Assembly (NCBI RefSeq): GCF_034140825.1
Contig: NC_089037.1
Coordinates: forward strand, 6,460,001 to 6,524,000
Direction: 5' to 3'
DNA: 64,000 nucleotides
DNA from: Oryza sativa Japonica Group
Taxonomy: Eukaryota > Streptophyta > Magnoliopsida > Poales > Poaceae
Every line of letters begins with the position of its first letter. Position 1 is the stretch's first letter. This document shows, piece by piece, positions 12,401 to 22,604 of this stretch. The notes beneath the pieces were generated by a model, which saw only the letters and a list, made by a program, of their open reading frames with translations, searched no databases and was not told where the DNA came from. A program made the position numbers and the translations under genes.

Positions 12401-14167
12401 CTACTCTTTGTTTCATGAACCACAACATAAACACGCTTTAGGTAATATCTGTGTTGATATATTCTGCAGATATCTACTTGCTTAAATTGTGATGGCAAAG
12501 GGAAGGTAATTACTGAAAATTGCACTAGCTGCTGTGGGTCAGGCAAAATCCAAGTTGAACGCAATATCAGGGTAGACATACCTGGAGGTATTCATGATGG
12601 TTCTGCCATTCGAATTACCAGAGGAGGTAGCGTTGATAATCAAAGGCAAGCACTGGGAAAATAATACATAACCATGTAATTCATGCAATCTTTGTTGAAT
12701 TTTGTATGTTTGATTTAATCATACAGCATTCAAAACTATCCTACATTTTTCTTTTTGTTTATTGTCGGAGTGCTCAGAATAAAAATGAGTAAAACTGCAT
12801 GTGTAGAAGGTACTTCCATCCCAGTCAGTTAATTCATCATAGAACACTAAATCTCTTATAAACATTCCTCTCAGGAACTTATATATTTATGATGTATTAA
12901 AATATATTATTTGATGTTATCCATTTCATCTTATTGTGCAGGCGCGCAACTGGTGACCTATACATATTTGTTCATGTTAATAAAAAAGAAGGCATCCACA
13001 GAGAAGGCCTCGATCTGTTCTCAGATGTCACAATAGATTATACTGATGCAATTTTAGGAACCACAGTGAAGGTGAGCTGTTAAATGTGGCTCCGTTCATA
13101 TTATGCATTACATAGCAATGACATATATTTATGTAATGCTAGCAGGTAGCAGCAGAACTCTGGCTCCAGCTTTACCTAGAAAGAGTGTTTCTTATTTCAG
13201 GTTGAAACAATAGAGGGATTCAAGGATCTTTATATTCCTCCTGGCACTCAGCCTGGGGAGCGGCTGAAATTTGCTCAACTGGGAGCTCCAGACATTAAGA
13301 ATCCTACCATTAGAGGAGATCATAATTTTGTGATAAATGTGAAGATCCCGAAGAGTATCAGGTTTGAGTTGCGAGTATTGTTGTACTTTGTGATGGGTTA
13401 ATGCTAGCCGTAGTATTGCTTTGTAGTTTTTATGCGGTAAACATCCTTGGTTACAGATTATACTGTTACAAGGCGCATCAAATTATGTTATATTACTCTT
13501 AGCTTTTGGTGCTTTGCCTTATCAATGCTTATATTCATCAGCAACCAAGAACGAACATTAGTACAAGAAATTGCAGCACTGAAGGAAACTGGGTGTATTT
13601 CTGTTCCAGGTGAAGGTACCTATTTTCCTTTCTGAGGCATTGTTCCATTGGTACATGACTTTCTTATGTAATCTTTGGCTATTTCAGAGACTAAAAACAG
13701 AGAAAATTTGGGAGAGAGAAACTCCCATTCATCCACAGGGAAGAGAAGATCCCTCTGGCGATCTATCAGGAATTTGTTCAGGTATACCACCATTCTTTTG
13801 TAGCTTCTCTTACCATGAGCATTAAATGCAACTATACGCCCATCATATTGATATCATCAATATAACTTCTTTTTGTGGGGCTCATTCTATAAAAGTTGGG
13901 TGCGCCTTTATTCATACTGTGTAACAGTTTCATTTCTACCATTCTAGGGGCGACGATGGGGATACGAGATTTGCTTCAATCAGCGCACAATCTGTTACTC
14001 CATTATGGACTCCGCGACGAGGATCTCATCCAGCTGTTCTGTTGCTAGAAGGATTCCTGATGATCACAGTGCTCTTATTCGTGATAAGCAGAACTCGTAT
14101 AATCAGGTCGACTCCAAAGCGGTATGATCGTCCTACTGAAGCTAAAGAAGCCGATGGAGAGACTTAA
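9422..14167 (+). CDS. plastid-type DnaJ (Hsp40) with C-terminal membrane segment
   Basis: Eleven exons join in frame to 533 residues: 9422-9688, 10497-10565, 10741-10836, 11199-11323, 11410-11605, 12470-12645, 12942-13071, 13201-13361, 13542-13609, 13688-13781 and 13948-14167. The N terminus is rich in Ala, Pro, Ser and Arg without acids, like a chloroplast transit peptide. A J domain follows (about 66-135) with the HPD motif (KYHPDMNK). Then come a Gly-rich linker and a zinc-finger domain with all four CxxCxGxG-type repeats ([32 protein letters not shown]). After the substrate-binding domains is an unusual tail with a hydrophobic stretch (about 490-508, [18 protein letters not shown]). This fits the Arabidopsis At3g17830 type, a type-I J-protein co-chaperone of plastid Hsp70. 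The sixth intron starts with GC (see separate entry). The frame opens upstream of 9422 only from a GTG, so the ATG at 9422 is taken as the start. Confidence 0.92.
12644..12649 (+). other. GC-type 5' splice site, DnaJ intron 6
   Basis: The exon ends AAAG and the intron begins GCAAGC at 12646. Only this junction joins to the next exon at 12942 in frame (codons Asn-Gln-Arg-Arg-Ala-Thr-Gly). Reading on to the nearest GT meets a stop within a few codons. AG|GCAAG is the consensus of the minor GC-AG class spliced by the ordinary spliceosome. Confidence 0.85.
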
Positions 14168-15928
14168 AATTTATTATGGTGATGTTATTTGGACGTTATT
14201 GCACACAGATTTTTTCTCTTCTTTTTCCCATAATATTCCTATGGAGTTTATGTGCCTAGCAGTCTGAGCGGGGAAGAAGCGCTCCGGCTTGGTTTGTTAT
14301 TGTAGGGGAAAATGCAGCCAACATCGGGTACAGTGGAGCCTAATAGTAACAGAAGTGACATAGAACTAACACAATTTTTAGCAGGCAGTCAGAAAAAAGG
14401 ACTTGTATTCATCAGTTGACCATGCTACTACTGCATACTGTAGTACTATGAGTAACCAAATTTTGAAGCTAGTTATCACCATTTTACATGCGCAAGACAC
14501 GATGCCCAAAATTGTGAAGAAATCCGAAATCCATGAAACATTGATGCAGGCAAATCCGAATGATGTAAAAGTGTGTTCAGCCGCACAGGCTGCCTGTGGT
14601 TTGGGTAAGGTGCAACGTTTTATTTCTGGGAATGCTACGTACCAGGATCCCGTCGGGACAGGATGGGATCCCTTTCGTCCCTCTTGCCTATCCAAAGAGG
14701 AGCGAGAGCTAAGTGCCTGAGCCGTGAGGAGGAGGCGGCTGCTGGTGAGACCTCCGGCGAGGGCCGGGGAAGAGGACCCGCTCGGCGAGAGGAGGATGCA
14801 GCCACTGGCGACGAGCCCCAACACAGTGAGATCCCGCGACGTCGACGCAGCAGTGCGTCATGGCTGAGCTGGTGGCAAGGAGACATCAATGAAAAGAGGA
14901 GGGGCGGCGGTGGCCGAAGCCAGGAGAGGGAGGGACGGCGGTGGCCGGAGCTAGGGGAGGGAGGGGCAGCGGCGGTGGTAGCCGAAGCCGAGAAAGGGAG
15001 CGGAGGCAGTGGCCGGAGCTAGGGGAGGGAGGTGGTAGTGGTCGTTGGCGTCGGGTAGGTGTCCGGTTTCTGATACCTAGTAGAAATCACCTGATATTTG
15101 ATAGGTATCGCATGATACCTCATAAGTATCATTTGATACCTCGCAAGTATCACATTCTAGTGGTAAGAATCGTATGATACCTGACAGGTATCATCTAATA
15201 CTTCGCAAGTATCACATGATACATGATAGGAATCGCATGATACCTTATAAGTATCACATGATACCGAGTAAGTATTAAGACATGATATGTCAGAGGTATC
15301 AGGATCTAATACCTAACCGGTATCATCCCGTTCCAACGGGTTTCCGTTGTATAGCAGTCGGGGAATGCTACGTAGTACTACTACTCCACTATCTTACCAC
15401 AACAACTTCTGGACTCTGAACAGTTTGCGCGGCCAAAAAAAGAAGTTCTAAACAGTTCCGGTGACACAAACATGTTCACGTATTTGAAGCGTCGATGAGA
15501 GCTCGCCGATTCATGTTTGTTAGCTCCTTTTTAAAATCTCTTTCTTCCTTTTTAAATTTTTTTAACTATAATTACTATTAAGTATGGTCAATATTTTAAA
15601 TTTCAAAAATAGACTTTTTTTAAAGTTGGTTTCAAATGGCTAAAAAGATTCAGATTTGAAAATAATTTTTTGAGAGAGTTTATTTTTAAAATTAAAAAGA
15701 TTCAGATTTGAAAATATTTTTTTGTGAGAGTTTATTTTTTTAATTAAAAACTAAAAAGGGTAAAACAAAATAAAACTTCTCGTCAAGGCTCAAGCCCCCT
15801 GTTCCAACTTCCGCCGGAATCAAATCCATCCGAACGCGCGTCCGCGACGGCACATCTCAGGGTCCGCCCCACCGGCCGCACCAGCAATTCTGCAACCGAC
15901 CCGACCGAATCCATCCTCCCCGCCAGCC
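14168..15928. other. DnaJ 3' flank and intergenic region
   Basis: The DnaJ 3' untranslated region probably ends within the first few hundred bases. The rest is the GATACC-rich element at 14628-15374 and AT-rich sequence (15530-15780) containing a short duplication (AAAAAGATTCAGATTTGAAAA near 15640 and 15695). No gene is supported. Confidence 0.5.
14628..15374. mobile_element. probable non-autonomous DNA element with GATACC repeats
   Basis: A perfect 14-bp direct repeat, GGGAATGCTACGTA, flanks the block (14628-14641 and 15361-15374). Just inside, GGATCCCGTCGGGACAGGATG on the left and the reverse complement of the right side (GGAAACCCGTTGGAACGGG) form a weak inverted repeat. The left interior is purine- and GC-rich (14690-15060). 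The right interior (15065-15330) is about ten irregular copies of a motif around GTATCACATGATACCT. No transposase is present. The direct repeat is long for a target duplication, so part of it may belong to the element. Confidence 0.55.
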
Positions 15929-16269
15929 ATGGCTCCCCTGCCACCGCCGCGTCCGCCTCACCGGAGCCACCGGCGAGTCCCCGCCGCCTGCTGCCTCTTC
16001 CTACTCCTCCTCGCTCTCGTTCTCCTCCCCTCCGCCGCCGCCAAGTCATCCCGCCGCCCCATCACCGTACGTCTCCCTACCTAATCCCTGCCTTTCCTTG
16101 GCGGCCCCTGTCCGTCTCACCGTTCTTGTGCTGCGAATCCCGTGGTCCAGGACAACGAGATCCGGGAGAAGAAGAGCGCCTGCTACACCGACGTCGAGAA
16201 GTACGTGCGCCGGAATTACGCTTCCCCCCGTCTGTGTTCGGTGGGGGTGGTTTTGATGGGGAAGTTTCT

Positions 16270-16302
<33 letters not shown>

Positions 16303-17958
16303 GGTGGGACAGTGGATTGTGGGGATGGGCGTGCAAGTCCTCGGCGACGGAGAAGGAGAACTGCGTGCTGCGGTGCCTCTCGCCGGAGTGCTACGATCTC
16401 ATATACGGCGGCGACCCGGTGAGTGGCGGCGTGAGAGTGAGATGTGATGTTTCAGAGGAGTTTTTTTTCTAAAAAAAAAATCAGGATTCCTTTGAATTTT
16501 ATTTTGGGTGTTTTGTGTTGTGGCAGCTTGAGGAAGGGGAGCTGGACTACATCCGTGGCCACGAGTACAAGTACTGCATGCACAAGTAAGAAACAGAGAT
16601 ATATTTGCAATCTGTTGTTAAGTTTAGGTTTTTGGATGTTGAATTGGGTCTACCCTGAGTCCAACTTCCATGGGTTTGCCGAGTTAGCACATGTGGGTTA
16701 CTGTAGCACTTATAGCTAATCATGGACTAATTAGACTCAAAAGATTCGTCTCGCTATTTCCCCCCTAACTGTGCAACTAGTTTTTTTAATCTATATTTAA
16801 TGCTCCATGCATGTGTCCAAAGATTCGATGTGATGTTTTTGGGAAAAAAAATGGGAACTAAACTAGGCCTGAATATGATTGAACGAACACACCCATCTGC
16901 TCAACCTTGTTACAACATGCTTTCTGTGAGCTATAGGAGAAGGGGTCAATAGTTACTGAATAACTGAATATAGCAATCACAGCAACATTCTAACAATACT
17001 ACTTCTAACAAACAAAATGATTATGTTTGTTCTACCCAAGTGTTCCCCGACATATTCCTCAACCTCCACAAACTCCAATAGAGCAAAGGTTATGTTCTCC
17101 ACCCAGTTATCGCTTGGATTATGCAGTCTAGATATTGAGGGCCAACCACCAATTTTGGCACATCCAAATGTTCGATAGTCTGACTGATCATCCACCATTA
17201 TATTTTCAGTCCATTGGAACTTTTTTTTTTGTTATCATATACTGTCATTTATCAGTTCCACCTTGTTACTGAAGAGGGAGAATTTCACTTTAGTTTGCAC
17301 GTGTAAAACGAATGATATGCTTCAGTCCTCCCATGATTGATTAGCTTGCTAAACATAACCAAAATAGCCTGACTAGGAAGAGCATTTTGTTGTTTTCCTT
17401 TTCTGATTCAGATATTTCTACTTGAAAGATCATAAAACATTGAATTATCAGCAAATGTCCTGAGAAAATAAATCTGCTACTCCAGATATTATTGCAGTTA
17501 ACGTTCCAAGAGTAATTGACTCAAATTTAGATACTGCTATTGTGCCACATTTTGATCACTGTGAATCTGCAATCCTGTTTTATGAAATTTACTTACGACT
17601 AGCTGAAGTGTTATCTTCAGGTAAATAAAAATACAGAATACTTAACTAAAGGAAAATCAAGCTGTTGGTGTTATTACAAGAATAATTCTCTAATATGAGG
17701 ATGTTTTGCAAAAGACATTGACATTAGATTTCATGCATTTCTGTTATGTATATACACGCTCCAATTTTGAATTGCACTTAGAAAATTATACATCTAAATT
17801 GGAATTTGTATCACCATTGCATGATTACTGTTAGACCTCTACCCATCAAGTTATTCTGCTGTTTTTCTCCTTAACCGTGATGTCTTTCGTACAACTTGTC
17901 CAGGTCTTCCCTTGGTGAAAGCTTGGATGGTGTCAAGGGTTCCTTCAGCTATTCATGA
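15929..17958 (+). CDS. small cysteine-rich secretory-pathway protein, function unknown
   Basis: Five exons join in frame to 135 residues: 15929-16066, 16151-16200, 16313-16418, 16527-16585 and 17904-17958. A basic, Pro-rich N terminus precedes a strong hydrophobic segment (CCLFLLLLALVLLPSAAA, about residues 21-38) that looks like a signal peptide or anchor. The remainder is about 97 residues with six cysteines (SACYTD, GWACKS, ENCVLRCLSPECYD, KYCMHK). Six cysteines would suit three disulphides in the ER lumen or outside the cell. The block NCVLRCLSPECYDLIY followed by LEEGELDYIRGHEYKYC looks like a domain I have seen in plant and other eukaryotic hypothetical proteins, but I cannot name a function. 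All introns are GT-AG; the last is 1.3 kb. Intron 2 has a (CT)n run (about 16278-16302). Confidence 0.85.
16640..16868. mobile_element. MITE-like insertion in intron 4
   Basis: It contains blocks shared by a large rice element family: TACTGTAGCAC, CTAATCATGGACTAATTAG, AAGATTCGTCTCGC and a right end reading GGGAACTAAACTAGGCC. A related copy lies at 21537-21870. The left end is indistinct and the copy may be truncated. Confidence 0.55.
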
Positions 17959-18107
17959 AGTGCAAGGAAGTAGGAAGAGTGTTCTCCGAGCCCCATGAAT
18001 TATAATACATCTGAACCTACGGTGTGTCTTTCTGTTCCACTAGTCAAACAAGCATACATGTATGAATTCTGTTAGTCATTGTCTCGTTGAATCCAACATA
18101 TATCTTC

Positions 18108-19272
18108 GCTATTCAACTGGACTAATAATAAGGCGAGCTTAAGCAATATTTTGAGCATAATAAATTCAGATTTTTTTCACATATGAGACAAATCAGTTTG
18201 CAACAATGTTGCAAGGTCTTCTATTGCATATACTAAAGTTTTGCACTACTCATATCAGCACAACTAACCATCGCTGCAATATTGATACAAAAATATAATC
18301 AGCAACTTAGCTCAAATTATGTTGATTTTAATGTGCTCTCAGATTATGGGCTGTCAACTTAATGGCCTGCTCGCCACAAGAGGTAAAGTTCTAAACCGTA
18401 ATTATGTGTGGCAAATATAAGGTCTAGACTAGGTTCCAAACATATCCATTTCAATCAAGCCTTAGGACATATTAGATATGGTCTCAAAGACTAAACTACT
18501 GCATTATACTGATCAGTTATTATGATTAACAATCAACCATTACTAAACAACAAGAACGATGAACGAACAATACTGCTAGACAAAACAGGATAATTGTACA
18601 ATGAAAAGAATAACGGCAGTACATCAAATGTTGATCACATATTAACCTTATGAAAGCATATACTCTAGGTGGATTTGCCATGGGGGCAGTGGGGGCTCGA
18701 GCCCCCACTACCGGCGCTGAGACTATGGGGGCCCCCCTTAATATTTTCTGCCATACATATATACATACATGGGAAGGGGGTATGGAGCTTTGTCCAGTTT
18801 GTTTAGCCTCCCCTGGTATTTCTTCTTGGATCCACGATATACTCACAGGATTAAAATGAATTATAACCTAGTCCTTATGCTTGCATAAGATTAAAATGTG
18901 ATCAACTTTTGATTTACTTTTATTGTTCCCTGTTTTGTCTAGCTATTTTAGTTTTTGTTACTTGGTACTGGCACACATAATCATGGATTAGGGCTTGCCT
19001 CTTGGGGGTGAGAAGGTCATTAAATTGGCAGCCCATCATCTGAGAGCATGTTAAAATCGACATAATTTGAGCTAAGTTGTTGATTATGTTTTCACATATT
19101 TATTGCTGCAACAGTTAGTTGCATTGTGTATGATATGGGTAGTGCAAAACTTTAGTTTGTGCAATAGAAGTACTTGTACTATCATTGTAGCAAATTGATT
19201 CGACTTATATGTGAATAAATTTGAATTTACTATGCTTAAAATATTGCTTAATCTCGTGTTTCTTTCAACATT
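18108..19272. repeat. long inverted repeat (foldback structure)
   Basis: The left arm (about 18108-18389) and right arm (about 18988-19272) are inverted copies. Sample matches are CAACTTAGCTCAAATTATG with its complement at 19062-19080, and TAAAGTTTTGCACTAC with its complement near 19139-19155. I judge identity at roughly 80 percent with small gaps. The 600-bp centre is unrelated and includes GTGGGGGCTCGAGCCCCCAC, a palindrome. No end motifs or target duplication could be fixed, so whether it is a transposon or an inverted duplication is open. Confidence 0.7.
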
Positions 19273-20176
19273 ATAAACATCCAACATGATGAAGAAATAA
19301 AGTAAATCAATAAGCAAACAAGGTAAACACGTGCGAACTCCATACTGGAGTGATGGCCGAGAGGCACAAAACCATCAGTCCATCACCCACCCCTGCAACG
19401 AGGCACGGGCATTCCGCACACAACCATGCCCGCCCATGCACTGGTCAGCAATGTTGGAGGGGTGGAAGACGTTGGCCAGCGACGTTGGCCTGCGGTCTGC
19501 GGAGGAGCAGCTGGGGAGTTGGGGCTTCGAGAGGATGGGAGTTGAGGAGCAGCTTGCGGACTTGGGGCTTTGAGAGGATGGGAGTTAAGGAGCAGCTGGG
19601 GAGTTGCCACGAGTGATAAAGCTGACACTGCGACCTCTCAAGCCGATTTATTTTGGATTCAACAAGCACATATACATAGAACACCAGATATAAAGGTGAG
19701 TTGAAAAAAGTTTGAGTTAGGGAGTACAGAAATGACATATACATATGAACACAAGAGATAAAAGTGAGTTGAAATATTTTGAAATAGGGAGTACAGAAAT
19801 TAGACTGGGAAAATGGAAGCAGGGAAAGTTAGAGAGGGGGATTACATTTGGGAGGAAGGAGGAGAAGCAGGGAAAAAGGAATTCTCGAGGAAGACGATGA
19901 CTGGTTCGTTTCGGTCTCCCGTGTAGTGGCAGCAGCCTCTGTCACGCGGACCACCCTCCAGGTCCACTGAAGAATTGGAAATCAGGCCCAGTCTAAAGCA
20001 TCGACATGATTACATGAAGGCCCATATTCTTGGTAGCATCTACGGCCTGCTGCACAGATTGGGCCCATCCTATCTCTTTCTTTTTTACGACCAAAACAAA
20101 CTCGTTGGCTCATGCAATGCATCTACGGGAAACAGTACAGCTCGGAAATGGTCACACACAAACACAAAGGGTATAA

Positions 20177-21230
20177 GGGCATCAACAATCAAAGATACCC
20201 ATAGGGTGTCCTCACTAGCAGAAAACACTCTTAGAGACACCCATCTCACAATGAAGGCTACACCTAGGTAGGTTCTTCAAAATCTGAAACAATTGGATGA
20301 AGGTACTCAAGCTCACAGTGGGTGTCCCAATCTAAAAATCCACACCGGATGTTTTCCTATACTACCCCTCTTCTCCCCCTCCCCTCTCTTTCTCTCCCCC
20401 CTCTTTTTTCTTCGTCGCCTCTCATTTTCTTCGCGTCTTCGCCGTCGCCGTCCTCCACTCTCCCATCGCTCGCCTGACTCTCCCTCTCCCTCTCTCTCTC
20501 TCTCTCCTGCCATCGCTGTGAGCCTCACTCTCCCTCCCTCCCTCTCTCCCGTCGGCGGCGGCTGCGAAGGCGATGAGGAGGGCCGCCGCCACTGCCGGAG
20601 CTTTGTCGGCGGATCTGTTCGTCGCCGTCGCGTCGGCGAGTGGTGCACGGATCCGTCGTCGTCGGGGAGGATGGCGCGTGGATCCGTCGTCGCCCGGGAG
20701 GAAGGCGCGTGGATCCGTCGTCCCCGGGGAGGACGGCGCCCGGATCCGTCGTCGCCGGGGAGGATGGTGCGTGGATCCATCGTTGCCGGGGAGGAAGGCG
20801 CGTGGATCCGTCGTCACCGGGGAGGATTCCACGTGGATCCATCGTCGCTGCCGCCCCCCGTGCCGTTGCCGTCCTCCCCGCCTCGCACCGTCGCCGATCT
20901 CCCCGCCTCACGTCGTCGTCGTCACGACCTCCTCCGCCTCGCACCGTCGCCGGCCGGAAGCAGCAGATCCGGTGCCATCGTTGCCGCCGGGAGGAAGGCG
21001 CGTGGATCCGTCGTCACCGGGGAGGACGGCAACCGGCGGTCTCTCTCTCTCTCCTGCATCTCTCTCTCCGGCGGGCGGCGAGGGTAGAAGGGGAAAAACA
21101 GGGGGAGAGAGCCATGTCCACGGGCTCCTCCCTAGGCACAGGGGTCGCGGCCCTCTGCTAGGAGACAGCTCCAGCCGAAAAAGTGGACGCCGTGAGTAGG
21201 GATACTCCAGGGCACCCATTGCTGATGCTC
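20177..21230. mobile_element. PIF/Tourist-like non-autonomous element
   Basis: The left end GGGCATCAACAATC and the reverse complement of the right end (GAGCATCAGCAATG) are an imperfect terminal inverted repeat. TAA stands directly outside both ends (20174-20176 and 21231-21233), the target duplication typical of PIF/Harbinger and Tourist elements. The interior is very GC-rich and includes the minisatellite listed below. Long open frames occur on both strands but change with frame and give only Arg, Ser and Pro-rich repeats, so I do not call them genes. Confidence 0.7.
20640..20860. repeat. 31-bp minisatellite
   Basis: GGATCC recurs at 20649, 20680, 20711, 20742, 20773, 20804 and 20835, exactly 31 bp apart each time. 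The unit is roughly GTGGATCCGTCGTCGCC then GGGGAGGATGGCGC. A single further unit lies near 21004. As 31 is not a multiple of three, each reading frame shows the same peptide repeat in rotation, which explains the overlapping long open frames. Confidence 0.9.
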
Positions 21231-21536
21231 TAAAGCTCAACTCCCAAAGAAAAACTTGCTTACAAATCATGGCAGTGACACCGTCGGTACTCTGTCCAAG
21301 ACCGTTAGAAACCGTTAATGAAGGATTTATTGTACTACTACTCCGTAGTATTCTACTACTACTGTATCGCCAGCGTTTAGATGAAGATTCAAGTAATGTA
21401 GGAGTACACTGGAAAGAATCGTACTCGTGTAGCTTCATCGGGGAACTGGCCGATAAATGCTCGCGAAGGGGATAACATGCCGTGGTGGACCGGCGACTAG
21501 TGGATATGCAAGCAAATTCCGTGTTTAGTTAAGGTG

Positions 21537-21870
21537 GTGTTTGGATACAGTGACTTAACTTTAGTCCCTCTATTTAGACACTAATTTAGAGTATTAAATA
21601 TAGACTACTTATAAAACTAATTACATAAATGAAAGCTAATTCACGTGACAAATTTTTTAAGCCTAATTAATCCATAATTAGAGAATGTTTACTGTAGCAT
21701 CACATAGGCTAATCATGTATTAATTAGGCTCAATAGATTCGTATCGCGAATTAGTCCAAGATTATGGATAGGTTTTATTAATAGTCTACGTTTAATATTT
21801 ATAATTAATTTCCAAACATCCGATGTGATAGGGACTTAAAAGTTTTAGTCCCATCTAAACAGGGTCTAAG
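21537..21870. mobile_element. MITE, GGTGTTTGGA family
   Basis: The left end GGTGTTTGGATACAGTGACT and the reverse complement of the right end (GACCCTGTTTAGATGGGACT) form an inverted repeat, each followed by an AGTCCC block. The interior CTAATTAATCCATAATTAG and TACTGTAGCATCACATAGG blocks are common in rice intergenic DNA. The element is about 335 bp and non-coding. Confidence 0.65.
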
Positions 21871-21872
21871 TC

Positions 21873-21998
21873 TCAACTTCTAACTTTTCATCACATCTAA
21901 AATTTTTCTACACACATAAACTCCCAACTTTTTTTTCCAAACTATCAACTTTCCTCAAACTTTTAACTTTTTTTTAGGAACTAAACACAATCTTAAGC
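21873..21998. mobile_element. short MITE (related to 48492-48640)
   Basis: It contains CTTTTCATCACATCTAAAA, CTACACACATAAACTCCCAA and a right end AGGAACTAAACACAATC. The same arrangement, inverted, lies at 48492-48640. No coding is present. Confidence 0.5.
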
Positions 21999-22604
21999 TG
22001 GAATTCACTCTGGGTGAACTGATGAATGGACAGGCTCAGGTACTAGTACTGGAGGTTAAGAATATCGAATTCCGTGGTGAAACAAAGACTTTGCTCATGA
22101 TTTTCAAAAATCAAATTATGGACTCCTCCTAGTTTCTTTTGTCCTGATGGTCCCACATCCAGCCTTACTTAACCTTTAAAGACAGAGGCACCTGCTGCCA
22201 AGCTGCCTTTTGCACCTGCAGGAGCTTTGGATATAAAAAAAAAGGAGCAAAAGGAGAGAATTCTCCAACTAGGCTCCAGTAAGTGCCACCTAGTAATCCA
22301 TCATTAAAGCAATCAAGCCTCCTCCTCTCCCTAATCCCATTTCACACCCTCAATAACACCACATCCAGCTGCTTAAGCTAACAAATCTTCCATTATAATT
22401 CAAGATTCCCATCACCTGCCCAGTCCATTTCTCCTCTACTACTAGTAATACTCTTCTCTCTTCTCACAGGGAGTGTGTGTGCCTCCATGACAGTGCTCGC
22501 TCTCCCTGAGCCGAGAGAGTAAAGGCTCTCTCCTTCACACACCTACCGCCTACTCTCCCACTCTTCTTCCCACCCCACTCGTGTGCGCGCCACTGCCGCC
22601 GGCG

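Larger units (their letters stand above)
17959..22604. other. transposon-rich intergenic region
   Basis: No host gene is supported in these 4.6 kb. The region holds a long inverted repeat (18108-19272), a short duplicated block (19500-19610, with GAGAGGATGGGAGTT twice), a second duplication (about 19660-19790), a PIF-like element (20177-21230) and two MITEs (21537-21998). The last several hundred bases are the kinase promoter and leader, with TATAAAAA at about 22231. Confidence 0.55.

Noticed and set aside
20293-21199. Several 130-264-codon frames on both strands
   Set aside because: They come from a 31-bp minisatellite and low-complexity GC-rich DNA inside a transposon; frames are interchangeable and no domain appears.
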